DNA from: Pseudomonas panipatensis
GTDB lineage: Bacteria; Pseudomonadota; Gammaproteobacteria; Pseudomonadales; Pseudomonadaceae
DNA length: 64,000 bases
Direction of reading: 5' to 3'
Assembly: GCF_900099785.1 (NCBI RefSeq)
Contig: NZ_FNDS01000013.1
Coordinates: 1-64,000 of the forward strand
Part shown: one piece after another, positions 17,254 through 26,189 of the stretch
How the letters are laid out: each line of letters begins with the position of its first letter
How positions within the stretch are numbered: the stretch's first letter is position 1
The notes under the pieces: model-generated
Databases searched by the model: none
Seen by the model: the letters and a program-made list of their open reading frames with translations, nothing else
What the model was told of the DNA's origin: nothing
Position numbers and translations under genes: made by a program

Positions 17254-17889
17254 ATGAGCAAGGCAAACCTCTACCAGCAACGCCCCGAAGCCGGCATCAA
17301 GGCCGAAACCCCGCTGCACCACGCCGAACTGGACAAGCTCGCCAGCCGCGCCGTGGCCAACGCCGGCATCACCCTGCGCGAGAAGAAACTGCTCGGCCAC
17401 CTGACCCTGCGTGGCGACGCCCATGACCCGGCCTTCGCCGAAGGCGTGCACAAGGCCCTCGGCCTGGAGCTGCCGGTGGCCCTGACCCTGGTGGCCAAGG
17501 GCGCGACCTCGCTGCAGTGGCTCGGCCCGGACGAGTGGCTGCTGATCGTCCCCGGCGGCGAAGAGTTCGCCGTCGAGAAGCGTCTGCGCGACGTGCTCGG
17601 CGAGGCGCTGCACTACTCGGTGGTCAACGTCAGCGGCGGCCAGACGCTGCTGGAACTGAGCGGCCCGAACGTGCGCGACATGCTGATGAAATCCACCAGC
17701 TACGACGTGCACCCGAGCAACTTCCCGGTGGGCAAGGCCGTGGGCAGCATCTTCGCCAAGTCGCAGTGCGTGATCCGCCACACCGCCGAGGACACCTGGG
17801 AACTGGTGGTGCGCCGCAGCTTCGCCGACTACTTCTGGCTGTGGCTGCAGGACGCCTGCGCCGAGTACGGCCTGCAGGTCGCCGCCTAA
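17254..17889 (+). CDS. soxG: Sarcosine oxidase gamma subunit
   Basis: A 211-residue gamma subunit completing the TSOX heterotetramer. It contains the family's GcvT-like core (LQWLGPDEWLLIVPG, HYSVVNVSGGQTLLELSGPN, KCQ/KSQCVIRHTAEDTWELVVRRSFADYFWLWL). Residues 1-40 are polar. AAGGTG lies just upstream of the ATG. It is separated from soxA by two palindromes but lies on the same strand and is probably in the same transcript, perhaps at a lower level. Confidence 0.95.
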   Translation: MSKANLYQQRPEAGIKAETPLHHAELDKLASRAVANAGITLREKKLLGHLTLRGDAHDPAFAEGVHKALGLELPVALTLVAKGATSLQWLGPDEWLLIVPGGEEFAVEKRLRDVLGEALHYSVVNVSGGQTLLELSGPNVRDMLMKSTSYDVHPSNFPVGKAVGSIFAKSQCVIRHTAEDTWELVVRRSFADYFWLWLQDACAEYGLQVAA

Positions 17890-17895
17890 GGTCGA

Positions 17896-17952
17896 GCGCC
17901 GCGAACCCCGACGGCCGAGGCGATGCCTCGGCAAGCACGGGTTTCGCGGCGC
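17896..17952. repeat. Nested palindrome after soxG
   Basis: An outer arm GCGCCGCGAACCC (17896-17908) faces GGGTTTCGCGGCGC (17939-17952). Inside, GCCGAGGC (17914-17921) and GCCTCGGC (17925-17932) form a second perfect stem. It begins 6 bp after the soxG stop. Confidence 0.55.
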
Positions 17953-18030
17953 CTCCGGGAGCGCTGCGCGTTCCCTGTCGCACGTCGCACGCTCGGCGCC
18001 GATCCGCTTGGCGCGCCGCAGGAGATCGAG

Positions 18031-18888
18031 ATGAGCCGCACCCCCGATACCTGGATCCTCACCGCCGACAGCCCCAGCCTGCTGGGCACCGTCGATGTGG
18101 TGACGCGCTACCTGTTCGAGCGGCAGTGCTACGTCACCGAACACCACTCCTTCGATGACCGCCTGGCGCAACGCTTCTTCATCCGCGTCGAATTCCGCGC
18201 ACCGGCCGGCTTCGACGAAGCCGACTTCCGCGCCGGCCTGGGCGAGCGTGTCGCGCCCTTCCAGATGAACACCGAGCTGACCCCGCCGGGCTATCGCAGC
18301 AAGGTGGTGATCATGGTGTCCAAGGCCGACCACTGCCTCAACGACCTGCTCTACCGCCAGCGCATCGGCCAGTTGCCGATGGACGTGGTCGCGGTGGTCT
18401 CCAACCACCCGGACCTGGAACCCCTGGCGCGCTGGCACGGCATCCCCTACCACCACTTCCCGCTCGACCCGAACGACAAGGGCGCGCAGGAAGCCAAGGT
18501 CTGGCAGGTGATCGAGAACAGCGGCGCCGAACTGGTGATTCTCGCCCGCTACATGCAGGTGCTCTCGCCCGAGCTGTGCCGCAAGCTGGACGGCTGGGCG
18601 ATCAACATCCACCACTCGCTGCTGCCCGGCTTCAAGGGCGCCAAGCCCTACCACCAGGCGTACCAGAAAGGCGTCAAGCTGGTCGGCGCCACCGCCCACT
18701 ACATCAACAACGACCTCGACGAGGGGCCGATCATCGCCCAGGGCGTCGAGGCCGTGGACCATGCCCATTACCCCGAGGACCTGATCGCCAAGGGCCGCGA
18801 CGTCGAGTGCCTGACCCTGGCCCGCGCCGTGGGCTACCACATCGAGCGGCGGGTCTTCCCCAACGCCAACCGGACCGTGGTTCTTTGA
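18031..18888 (+). CDS. purU2: Formyltetrahydrofolate deformylase
   Basis: Hydrolyses 10-formyl-THF to formate and THF, regenerating folate when sarcosine oxidase overloads the C1 pool. It has 285 residues: an N-terminal ACT-like domain (about 1-85, TWILTADSPSLLGTVDVVT) and a formyltransferase-like catalytic domain with NIHHSLLPGFKGAKPYHQA and TAHYINNDLDEGPII. ATG 18031 is chosen for the AGGAG 7 nt upstream and the conserved N-terminus. Position between soxG and fdhA matches the known Pseudomonas sarcosine operon. Confidence 0.95.
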   Translation: MSRTPDTWILTADSPSLLGTVDVVTRYLFERQCYVTEHHSFDDRLAQRFFIRVEFRAPAGFDEADFRAGLGERVAPFQMNTELTPPGYRSKVVIMVSKADHCLNDLLYRQRIGQLPMDVVAVVSNHPDLEPLARWHGIPYHHFPLDPNDKGAQEAKVWQVIENSGAELVILARYMQVLSPELCRKLDGWAINIHHSLLPGFKGAKPYHQAYQKGVKLVGATAHYINNDLDEGPIIAQGVEAVDHAHYPEDLIAKGRDVECLTLARAVGYHIERRVFPNANRTVVL

Positions 18889-19190
18889 CCGCGCCCTCGC
18901 CCGCCAGGCGGCTCGCATAGGGCGGCCGGCGCGGGGAGAGACACCGCTCAGCGCTGTAGGACGCATGACGCCGCAGGCGTCATGCGCCGGAGCAACGGCG
19001 AATGGATGACCTCCATCCGCCCTACGCCAGCCGGTTTCCCGTGTCACGCGGGCAGCCGGCGACCAAGCAACACCGACAGACCCGCCGGCTGCCGATTCAT
19101 TCCGGCCCTGTCGCGCAACAGACGACATCCCAGTGCAAAGCCGCACGGCTCGCCGTGCATTTGTGCCCACAACGACAATGAGGAATGCGT
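18889..19190. repeat. 302-bp gap holding a Pseudomonas-type extragenic palindrome
   Basis: GCATGACGCC (18963-18972) and GGCGTCATGC (18976-18985) form a perfect 10-bp stem with a GCA loop. A smaller GGATG/CATCC stem follows, and GTAGG (18956-18960) and CCTAC (19020-19024) bracket the whole unit. No gene was seen. The remainder leads up to the fdhA ribosome site (AATGAGGA). Confidence 0.55.
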
Positions 19191-20390
19191 ATGTCTGGTA
19201 ATCGTGGTGTGGTTTATCTCGGCCCAGGTAAGGTCGAAGTGCAGAACATCCCCTATCCGAAGATGCAGGACCCGCAAGGCAAGCAGATCGATCACGGGGT
19301 GATCCTGCGCGTGGTCTCCACCAACATCTGCGGCTCCGACCAGCACATGGTGCGCGGCCGCACCACCGCGCCGGTGGGCCTGGTCCTCGGCCACGAGATC
19401 ACCGGCGAAGTCGTCGAGATCGGCCGCGGCGTGGAAACCATGAAGATCGGCGACCTGGTCTCGGTGCCCTTCAACGTCGCCTGCGGCCACTGCCGCACCT
19501 GCAAGGAACAGCACACCGGCGTCTGCCTGACGGTCAACCCGGCGCGTGCCGGCGGCGCCTACGGCTACGTCGACATGGGCGGCTGGGTCGGCGGCCAGGC
19601 GGAATACGTACTGGTGCCCTACGCCGACTTCAACCTGCTCAAGCTGCCGAACCGCGACGCGGCCATGGAGAAGATCCGCGACCTGACCTGCCTGTCGGAC
19701 ATCCTGCCCACCGGCTACCACGGCGCGGTCACCGCCGGGGTCGGCCCGGGTAGCACCGTGTACATCGCCGGCGCCGGTCCGGTGGGCCTGGCCGCTGCCG
19801 CCTCGGCACGCCTGCTGGGCGCCGCCGTGGTCATCGTCGGTGACGTCAACCCGACTCGCCTGGCCCATGCCAAGGCTCAGGGCTTCGAGATCGCCGACCT
19901 GTCCAAGGACACCCCGCTGCACGAGCAGATCGCCGATCTGCTGGGCGAGCCGGAAGTCGATTGCGCGGTGGACGCGGTGGGCTTCGAGGCGCGTGGCCAC
20001 GGCCACTCCGGCTCGCAGCACGAAGCCCCGGCCACGGTGCTCAACTCGCTGATGGGCGTGGTGCGCGTCGCCGGCAAGATCGGCATCCCCGGCCTCTACG
20101 TCACCGAAGACCCGGGCGCGGTGGACGACGCCGCCAAGCACGGCAGCCTGAGCATCCGCTTCGGCCTCGGCTGGGCCAAGTCGCACACATTCCACACCGG
20201 CCAGACCCCGGTAATGAAGTACAACCGCCAACTGATGCAAGCGATCATGTGGGACCGCCTGAAGATCGCCGACATCGTCGGGGTGGAAGTCATCACCCTG
20301 GACGACGCGCCCAAGGGCTACGGCCAGTTCGATGCCGGCGTGCCGAAGAAATTCGTCATCGACCCGCACAACCTGTTCCGCGCCGCCTGA
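19191..20390 (+). CDS. fdhA: Glutathione-independent formaldehyde dehydrogenase
   Basis: This zinc alcohol-dehydrogenase-superfamily enzyme oxidises formaldehyde to formate with NAD and no thiol cofactor. Its 399 residues match P. putida formaldehyde dehydrogenase in length and along the sequence. Catalytic-zinc cysteine is in TNICGSDQHMV and structural-zinc cysteines in CGHCRTCKEQHTGVC. The NAD motif is AGAGPVGLAAAASA. ATG 19191 (MSGNRGVVY) is preferred to ATG 19185 by homology and spacing from AGGA. It removes formaldehyde released when sarcosine is oxidised without folate. Confidence 0.96.
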   Translation: MSGNRGVVYLGPGKVEVQNIPYPKMQDPQGKQIDHGVILRVVSTNICGSDQHMVRGRTTAPVGLVLGHEITGEVVEIGRGVETMKIGDLVSVPFNVACGHCRTCKEQHTGVCLTVNPARAGGAYGYVDMGGWVGGQAEYVLVPYADFNLLKLPNRDAAMEKIRDLTCLSDILPTGYHGAVTAGVGPGSTVYIAGAGPVGLAAAASARLLGAAVVIVGDVNPTRLAHAKAQGFEIADLSKDTPLHEQIADLLGEPEVDCAVDAVGFEARGHGHSGSQHEAPATVLNSLMGVVRVAGKIGIPGLYVTEDPGAVDDAAKHGSLSIRFGLGWAKSHTFHTGQTPVMKYNRQLMQAIMWDRLKIADIVGVEVITLDDAPKGYGQFDAGVPKKFVIDPHNLFRAA

Positions 20391-20442
20391 GGCGTTCCGC
20401 GCAAGACCCCGGCCGCGGCGCCACTACCGCGGTCTCTCTCCA

Positions 20443-20469
20443 AGGGAGCCTTCGGGCTCCCTCTTTTTA
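20443..20469 (+). terminator. Intrinsic terminator of the sarcosine operon
   Basis: AGGGAGCC-TTCG-GGCTCCCT is followed by CTTTTTAT, 53 bp after fdhA. It marks the end of the glyA1-fdhA run. Confidence 0.9.
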
Positions 20470-20518
20470 TCCACAACCCTGTCCGTGGCAGCGTGGCATG
20501 GCGCCCGCGCCGGGAGCC

Positions 20519-21910
20519 TCAGGCGCGGGCCGCCTGCAAGGCGCGCTGGCGCTTGCGGCTGGCCAGCCAGTAGACCGGCGAGACCACGCCCAGACCGACG
20601 ATCCAGGAGATGTCGGCGCCGTTCATGGCGCGTGCCACCACCCCGGTGTACAGCTCGGTGGACATGAACGGCACCTGCACCAGGATGCCCAGCACATAGC
20701 AGTTCACCGCGGTCCAGTTGAAGGTGCCGTAGATGCCGCCGTCGCGCCGGAAGAACGACGGCACGTCGTACTGGCCGTGGGCGACCAGGTAGTAGTCGAC
20801 CAGGTTGATCGCGCTCCAGGGCACCAGCACATAGAGCAGCAGGAGGATGAAGTTGGTGTAGTTGGCCATGAAGTTATCCTGGCCGAGCAGGGCGATCGCC
20901 AGCGAGGCGCTGAACAGCAGCAGGGCGATCAGCGCGCGCCAGCCGGCGCGGGCGGTCCAGGCCGGCAGCAGGGTCTGGCCGACGGTGATGGTAGAGAGCG
21001 TGCCGCAATACAGGTTCATCGCGTTGGTCGCCGCGATGCCGATGGAGAACACCGCCACCATAAGCGCGCTGAGGCCGCCGGTCATCTCGATCAGGCCGGC
21101 GATGACGTTGCCGTCGCTGACGCACAGGCCGACCATCACGCCGAGCAGCATCGGCAGGATCGAGCCAAGGCAGCAGCCCCAGTAGCTCGACCAGAACGCG
21201 GTGCGCGAGCCGGTGTCCTGGGGCATGTAGCGCGAGTAGTCGGAAACGTAAGGGGCATAGGCCAGTTGCCAGAGCGCCGCCACCGAGAGCGCGCCGAGGA
21301 AGCCCGGCAGGTTGTTCTGGTTGCGCTGCAAGAAGTCCGCCGGCAAGCCGTGGACGAACAGCAGCCAGACGAAGCTGGCCAGCAGCACCGCGCCGGACAG
21401 CCAGGACATCAGCCGGGTGTAGCCGTGGATCAGGCGATAGCCGAACACCGTCGCCACCACGCTGACCACACCGACCAGGAGGATGCCCGCATCGGTGCCG
21501 ATGGCCGGGAAGCGCGCGTTCAGCGACTGGCCGCCGAGCACCAGGTTGGAGGCGAAGAAGCCCAGGTACATGATCACCACCAGGGCCACCACCAGCAGCG
21601 AGCCGAAGGAGCCGAACTGGCCGCGGGTCTGCACCATCTGCGGCACGCCGAGCTGCGGCCCCTGGGCCGAGTGCAGGGCCATGAAGATGCCGCCGATGAG
21701 GTTGCCGAGCACCAGCGCCAGCACGGCGGCGAAGAACGGCAGCTTGAATACGGTGACGGCCAGGGCGCCGGTGACCACGGTAAGCAGCATGATGTTGCTG
21801 CCGAACCAGATGGTGAACAGATCGCGCGCGCGGCCATGTCGCTCGTGTGCGGCGATCGGCTGGATGGTGCTCAGCTCAAGAGTCGCCGCCGGAGTGTGCG
21901 TCGTTGTCAT
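20519..21910 (-). CDS. NCS1-family permease (CodB-like)
   Basis: A 463-residue inner-membrane symporter of the nucleobase-cation-symport-1 family with about 12 helices. NCS1 landmarks include DLFTIWFGSNIMLLT near residue 30, TRGQFGSFGS, YAPYVSDYSRYMP near residue 218, and PWSAINLVDYYLV. Typical substrates are cytosine, allantoin, hydantoins, thiamine or other small nitrogen compounds. It is the last gene on the - strand of the amine module that begins at 27077. The substrate is unknown; given the neighbours, an amide or cyclic amine would be plausible. Confidence 0.88.
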   Translation of the reverse strand: MTTTHTPAATLELSTIQPIAAHERHGRARDLFTIWFGSNIMLLTVVTGALAVTVFKLPFFAAVLALVLGNLIGGIFMALHSAQGPQLGVPQMVQTRGQFGSFGSLLVVALVVIMYLGFFASNLVLGGQSLNARFPAIGTDAGILLVGVVSVVATVFGYRLIHGYTRLMSWLSGAVLLASFVWLLFVHGLPADFLQRNQNNLPGFLGALSVAALWQLAYAPYVSDYSRYMPQDTGSRTAFWSSYWGCCLGSILPMLLGVMVGLCVSDGNVIAGLIEMTGGLSALMVAVFSIGIAATNAMNLYCGTLSTITVGQTLLPAWTARAGWRALIALLLFSASLAIALLGQDNFMANYTNFILLLLYVLVPWSAINLVDYYLVAHGQYDVPSFFRRDGGIYGTFNWTAVNCYVLGILVQVPFMSTELYTGVVARAMNGADISWIVGLGVVSPVYWLASRKRQRALQAARA

Positions 21911-21974
21911 TATCGTTCTCGCAGGGGAATGCGGCGCCCGGCGCGAACGCCGGACGCCAGGGGAAGCCGGGCGA

Positions 21975-23024
21975 TCAGCGTGCCGCCCAGGCGTTGAAGC
22001 GGGTTTCCAGTTCTTCGCCGTGGTCGACCCAGAAGGCCGCGTCCACCGCGCGCGCGCCTTCCAGATTGGCCGGCGCCGTCGGCAGCGCGGCGCGCACCTC
22101 GGCCGGCAGCAGGTCGAGGGTGCCCTTGTGGACCGGGCCGTAGGGGATGCTCTCGGAGAACACTTTCTGCGTTTGCGGCTGGCTGGCGAAGGCGATGAAC
22201 TTCTCGGCCAGGGCCTTGTTCGGCGTGCCCTTGACCACCGCCCAGTATTCCGGGTCGTAGAGGCTGCCCGGCCAGACGATACCGAGCTTCACGCCTTCCT
22301 TCTGCGCGGCGGCGATGCGCCCGTTGTAGGCGGCGCTCATCACCACGTCGCCGGCGGCCAGCCACTGCGGCGGCTGTGCGCCGGCCTCCCACCACTGGAT
22401 GTAGGGCTTGAGCTGGTCGAGCTTGGCGAAGGCGCGGCTGACGCCCTCGGGCGTGGCGAGCACCTTGTACAGGTCCTCCTGCTTGACCCCGTCGGCGAGC
22501 AGGGCGACTTCCAGGGTGTACTTGGCGCCCTTGCGCAGGCCGCGCTTGCCGGGGAAGTCCTTGACGTCCCAGAAGTCCGCCCAGGAAGTCGGCGCCTTGG
22601 CCAGCTTGGCGCCGTTGTAGGCCATCACCATGGACCAGACATAGGTGGCCACGCCGCACTCGCTGAGGGTGCCGGGCACGTATTGCGCGGAGTCGCCGAA
22701 CACGGCCGGGTCGATGTGCTCGAACAGGCCCTCGTCGCAGCCGCGCAGCAGCTCGGGACTTTCCACCTCGACCACGTCCCAGCTAACTTTGCCGACCTCG
22801 ACCATGGCCTTGATCTTGGCCATTTCGCCGTTGTACTCGCCGGCGACCACGGTACCGGCGCCGCTCTGGTCGAAGGGTTTGAAATAGGCCTGCTCCTGGG
22901 CGGCCTTGGTGGCGCCGCCGAAGGAGATGACGGTGAGGTTCTGCGCGTGCGCCTGGGTGACTCCCGCCAGGGTGGCGAGGATGGCGCAGCTCAGCGATGC
23001 ACGCTTGAGTAAGGACGGATACAT
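21975..23024 (-). CDS. Polyamine-type ABC substrate-binding protein (orphan)
   Basis: A 349-residue periplasmic binding protein of the PotD/PotF/SpuD superfamily. A Sec signal peptide (about residues 1-27, cleavage near TQAHA-QN) is followed by NLTVISFGGATKAAQEQAYFKPF, WDVVEVESPELLRGCDEGL and SIPYGPVHK. ATG 23024 is chosen because GGGAG lies 7 nt upstream; an upstream in-frame start would bury the signal peptide. No permease or ATPase genes accompany it, unlike the importer at 3208-7196. It may borrow another transporter or act with the NCS1 permease's module. Confidence 0.87.
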   Translation of the reverse strand: MYPSLLKRASLSCAILATLAGVTQAHAQNLTVISFGGATKAAQEQAYFKPFDQSGAGTVVAGEYNGEMAKIKAMVEVGKVSWDVVEVESPELLRGCDEGLFEHIDPAVFGDSAQYVPGTLSECGVATYVWSMVMAYNGAKLAKAPTSWADFWDVKDFPGKRGLRKGAKYTLEVALLADGVKQEDLYKVLATPEGVSRAFAKLDQLKPYIQWWEAGAQPPQWLAAGDVVMSAAYNGRIAAAQKEGVKLGIVWPGSLYDPEYWAVVKGTPNKALAEKFIAFASQPQTQKVFSESIPYGPVHKGTLDLLPAEVRAALPTAPANLEGARAVDAAFWVDHGEELETRFNAWAAR

Positions 23025-23159
23025 GGAACGACTCCCACAGCGGTTAGGCATTGTTGTGTATTGCGGGGCAGTGACTGGCCAGAGGCCGGACAATAGGGTT
23101 CCGTCGCGCGGGCTTCTGCGAGCCCGTGGCGTTGTCTTGGGGGTGCGGCGGCGTGGTTT

Positions 23160-23182
23160 GCGGGGGCGGAGACCGCCCCCGC
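23160..23182 (-). terminator. Hairpin after the aminotransferase
   Basis: A perfect 10-bp stem (GCGGGGGCGG/CCGCCCCCGC) with a 3-nt loop lies 10 bp beyond the aminotransferase stop. The run after it is weak in T, so termination is likely but not certain. Confidence 0.5.
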
Positions 23183-23191
23183 ATGGCGGCG

Positions 23192-24574
23192 TCAGAGCAC
23201 GCCGAATTCCTGCGCCGTGCGGTCGATGGCGATGCGCGTCTTGTCGACCAGTTCGTCGATTTCGCCGCGCCCGGCCACCAGCGCCGGGGCCATGATCATG
23301 CGGCCGAGGGTGGAGCGAATGATCACGCCCTCCTCGAAGCCGATGGTGCGGCAGCGCCAGGCGATGTCGTTCTCGTTGGCGAAGCGCTTGCGCGTGGCTT
23401 TGTCCTCGGCCAGTTGCAGCGCGGCGACGAAGCCGGCGCCCTGTACCTCACCGACCAGCGGGTGGTTGCCGAACACTTCGCGCAGGCACTGCTGCAGGTA
23501 GGGGCCGGTGTCGTTCTTCACCTGGGTCACCACGCCTTCGTCGCGCAGCGCGGTGAGGTTGGCGATGGCCACCGCCGCCGCCACCGGGTGCCCGGAGTAG
23601 GTCAGGCCGTGGGCGAACACGCCGCCCTGCTCGACCAGCACCTCGGCCATGCGCTTGCTCAGCACCAGGCCGCCCATGGGGATGTAGCCGCTGGTCAGGC
23701 CCTTGGCGATGGACAGGGTGTCCGGCTGGAAGCCGAAATGCTGGTGGGCGAACCATTCGCCGGTGCGGCCGAAGCCGCCGATCACCTCGTCGGCGCACAG
23801 CAGCACGTCGTACTGGCGGCAGATGCGCTGGATTTCCGGCCAGTAGCTTTCCGGCGGGAAGATCATGCCGCCGGCGCCCTGGAAGGGTTCGGCGACGAAG
23901 GCGGCGACGTTGTCGGCGCCCAGCTGGAGGATCTTTTCTTCCAGTTGCAGGGCGGCGCGACGGCCGAACTCGGCCGGGCTCAGGTTGCCCTCGTGGGCGA
24001 ACCAGTAGGGCTCGTCGATGTGCTCGAAGTCCGGCAGCATGCCGCCCATTTCGTGCATGAATTTCATGCCGCCCAGCGCGGTGCTGCCCAGGGTCGAGCC
24101 GTGGTAGCCGTTCCAGCGGCCGATCATGATCTTCTTCTGCGGCTTGCCGAGGATCTGCCAGTAGCGGCGCACGGTGCGGATCAGCGCCTCGTTGGCCTCG
24201 GAGCCGGAGTTGGTGTAGATGGCGTGGCTGTAGTGGTCGGGCAGCAGGCTGAAGAGCAGTTCGGAGAGTTCGATCACCGCCGGGTGGGTGGTGTGGAAGA
24301 ACATGTTGTAGTACGGCAACTGCTCCAACTGGCGGCTGGCCGCGGCGTTGAGGTCCTTGCGCCCGTAGCCGAGGTTGGTGCACCAGAGGCCGGACATGCC
24401 GTCGAGGTAGCGCTTGCCGTCGTTGTCCCAGAGATACAGGCCCTCGCCGCGCACCATCACTCGCGGGCCTTCGGCGTTCAGTGCCTTCTGGTCGAGGAAG
24501 GCATGGATATGGTGGGCCGCATCCGCTGCCTGGTAGTCGCGGGTGTCACGCTGTCCGCTGATCTGGGCTGTCAT
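23192..24574 (-). CDS. Class III aminotransferase (SpuC-like, putrescine/omega-amino acid type)
   Basis: A 460-residue PLP-dependent omega-transaminase. Landmarks: DGMSGLWCTNLGYGRKDL (substrate-side loop), TNSGSEANEALIRTVRRYW (phosphate cup), GRWNGYHGSTLGSTALGG, LLCADEVIGGFGRTG (PLP aspartate) and SIAKGLTSGYIPMGG with the Schiff-base lysine. These match the SpuC and beta-alanine:pyruvate subgroup. GGAG lies 10 nt upstream of ATG. It is 49 bp from the upstream aldehyde dehydrogenase on the same strand. Likely reaction: amine or omega-amino acid plus pyruvate to semialdehyde plus alanine. Confidence 0.92.
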   Translation of the reverse strand: MTAQISGQRDTRDYQAADAAHHIHAFLDQKALNAEGPRVMVRGEGLYLWDNDGKRYLDGMSGLWCTNLGYGRKDLNAAASRQLEQLPYYNMFFHTTHPAVIELSELLFSLLPDHYSHAIYTNSGSEANEALIRTVRRYWQILGKPQKKIMIGRWNGYHGSTLGSTALGGMKFMHEMGGMLPDFEHIDEPYWFAHEGNLSPAEFGRRAALQLEEKILQLGADNVAAFVAEPFQGAGGMIFPPESYWPEIQRICRQYDVLLCADEVIGGFGRTGEWFAHQHFGFQPDTLSIAKGLTSGYIPMGGLVLSKRMAEVLVEQGGVFAHGLTYSGHPVAAAVAIANLTALRDEGVVTQVKNDTGPYLQQCLREVFGNHPLVGEVQGAGFVAALQLAEDKATRKRFANENDIAWRCRTIGFEEGVIIRSTLGRMIMAPALVAGRGEIDELVDKTRIAIDRTAQEFGVL

Positions 24575-24623
24575 CGCTGAGGGTCTCCGATTTTCTTCTT
24601 GTCACCGACTCGCTGGCCGGCTG

Positions 24624-26114
24624 TTAACGCAGTTGGAACCACGTCGTTTTGAGCTGGGTGTACTTGTCGAACGAGTGCAGGGAAAGATCGCGGCCGAAGC
24701 CGGACTGCTTGCCGCCGCCGAAGGGGATCGCCGGGTCGAGGGCGTCCACCGTGTTCACCGATACCGTGCCGACGTTCAACCGCGCGGCCACGCGGTGGGC
24801 GCGATTGAGGTCGTCGCTCCACAGCGAAGCGGCGAGGCCGAAGGGGCTGTCGTTGGCCAGGCGCACGGCCTCGTCTTCGCTGTCGAAGGCGCTGACCGCC
24901 AGCACCGGGCCGAAGACTTCCTCGCGGGCCAGGCGTTGCCGGGGATCGACGCCGGTGAAAATGGTCGGCTCGATGAAGTTGTCCGAACCATTGAAGTGCA
25001 ATTGCCGACCGCCATGGGCCAAGCTGGCGCCACTGCCCTGGGCCTCGTCGATGAAGCGCAGGATGCTCGCGGTCTGCTTGCCGTCGACGATGGCGCCGGC
25101 GCGACTGGCCGGGTCCAGCGGATCGCCGGGCAGCCAGTCGCGGGCCTTGGCGATCAGGCGCTCGACGAACTCGTCGTGGATCGAGCGCTCCACCAGCAGG
25201 CGCGAATTGGCCGAACACACCTCGCCCTGGTTGAAGAAAATGCCGAAAGCCGCTTTTGCTGCCGCAAGGTCCAGGTCGCGGCAATCGGCGAACACCAGAT
25301 TCGGGCTCTTGCCGCCGCACTCCAGCCAGACCTGCTTGAGGTTGGACTGGGCGGAATACTGCATGAAGTACTTGCCCACTTCGGTGGAGCCGGTGAACAC
25401 CAGGCAGTCCACGTCCGGGTGCAGGCCGAGGGCCTTGCCGGCCTGTTCGCCGAGGCCCGGCACCACGTTCAGCACGCCTTCCGGCAAGCCGGCTTCGAGG
25501 GCCAGTTCGGCCAGGCGCAGGGCGGAGAACGGCGACTGCTCGGCCGGCTTGAGCACCACTGAGTTGCCGGCGGCCAGCGCCGGGGCGAGCTTCCAGGCGG
25601 CCATGTCGAGGGGGAAGTTCCACGGCACCACGGCGCCGATCACCCCCAGCGGCACGCGGGTGATGGTGGCGAGGGCGTTCTGCGCGGTCGGCGCGACTTG
25701 GTCGTAGAGCTTGTCGAGGCTTTCCGCGTACCAGGTGAAGACGCCGGCGGCGCCGGGTACGTCGATGTTCCAGGCATCCATCACCGGCTTGCCCATGTTC
25801 AGCGAGTCGAGCAGCGCCAGCTCCTCGCGGTTGGCCAGCATCAGCTCGGCCAGCTTGAGCAGCACGGCCTTGCGCTCGCGCGGCGCCATGCGCGCCCAGG
25901 GCCCCTGGTCGAACGCCTGGCGCGCGCTGCGCACGGCGGCGTCGATCTCGGCGGCGCCACAGGCGGCGACGTTCGCCAGCAGGCGGTTGGTCGCCGGGTC
26001 GATGGAGGCGAAGGTGGCGCCATCACGGGCGGTGACGCGGCGGCCACCGATCAGGGCGCTGTCGATGAACTGTTGGCGCGCGGCACGCTGCTGCCAGTCG
26101 TTGAGTTGGTACAC
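24624..26114 (-). CDS. NAD(P)-dependent aldehyde dehydrogenase (KauB/PuuC-like)
   Basis: A 496-residue aldehyde dehydrogenase. The catalytic motif LECGGKSPNLV carries the general-base glutamate, and the nucleophilic cysteine is in FFNQGEVCSANSRL. The cofactor motif is VFTGSTEVGKYF and the C-terminal AIPFGGGKQSGFGRD is conserved. GTG 26114 (VYQLNDWQQ) is chosen because AGGAG lies 7 nt upstream; an extension to 26249 would place the ribosome site inside the coding sequence. It probably oxidises the semialdehyde from the adjacent aminotransferase. Related Pseudomonas enzymes act on gamma-aminobutyraldehyde. Confidence 0.92.
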   Translation of the reverse strand: MYQLNDWQQRAARQQFIDSALIGGRRVTARDGATFASIDPATNRLLANVAACGAAEIDAAVRSARQAFDQGPWARMAPRERKAVLLKLAELMLANREELALLDSLNMGKPVMDAWNIDVPGAAGVFTWYAESLDKLYDQVAPTAQNALATITRVPLGVIGAVVPWNFPLDMAAWKLAPALAAGNSVVLKPAEQSPFSALRLAELALEAGLPEGVLNVVPGLGEQAGKALGLHPDVDCLVFTGSTEVGKYFMQYSAQSNLKQVWLECGGKSPNLVFADCRDLDLAAAKAAFGIFFNQGEVCSANSRLLVERSIHDEFVERLIAKARDWLPGDPLDPASRAGAIVDGKQTASILRFIDEAQGSGASLAHGGRQLHFNGSDNFIEPTIFTGVDPRQRLAREEVFGPVLAVSAFDSEDEAVRLANDSPFGLAASLWSDDLNRAHRVAARLNVGTVSVNTVDALDPAIPFGGGKQSGFGRDLSLHSFDKYTQLKTTWFQLR

Positions 26115-26189
26115 CAGGGCACTCCTGCTCACGGGCTTATTGTTCTGGATACGGCCAGATGGTCGCCCATGCCCCTGCCGAGGAAAATT

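Noticed and set aside
13973-17266. A 1097-codon open frame on the - strand
   Set aside because: It is antisense to soxD/soxA, has the composition of a GC-rich third-position shadow, and shows no domain; the + strand genes are certain.
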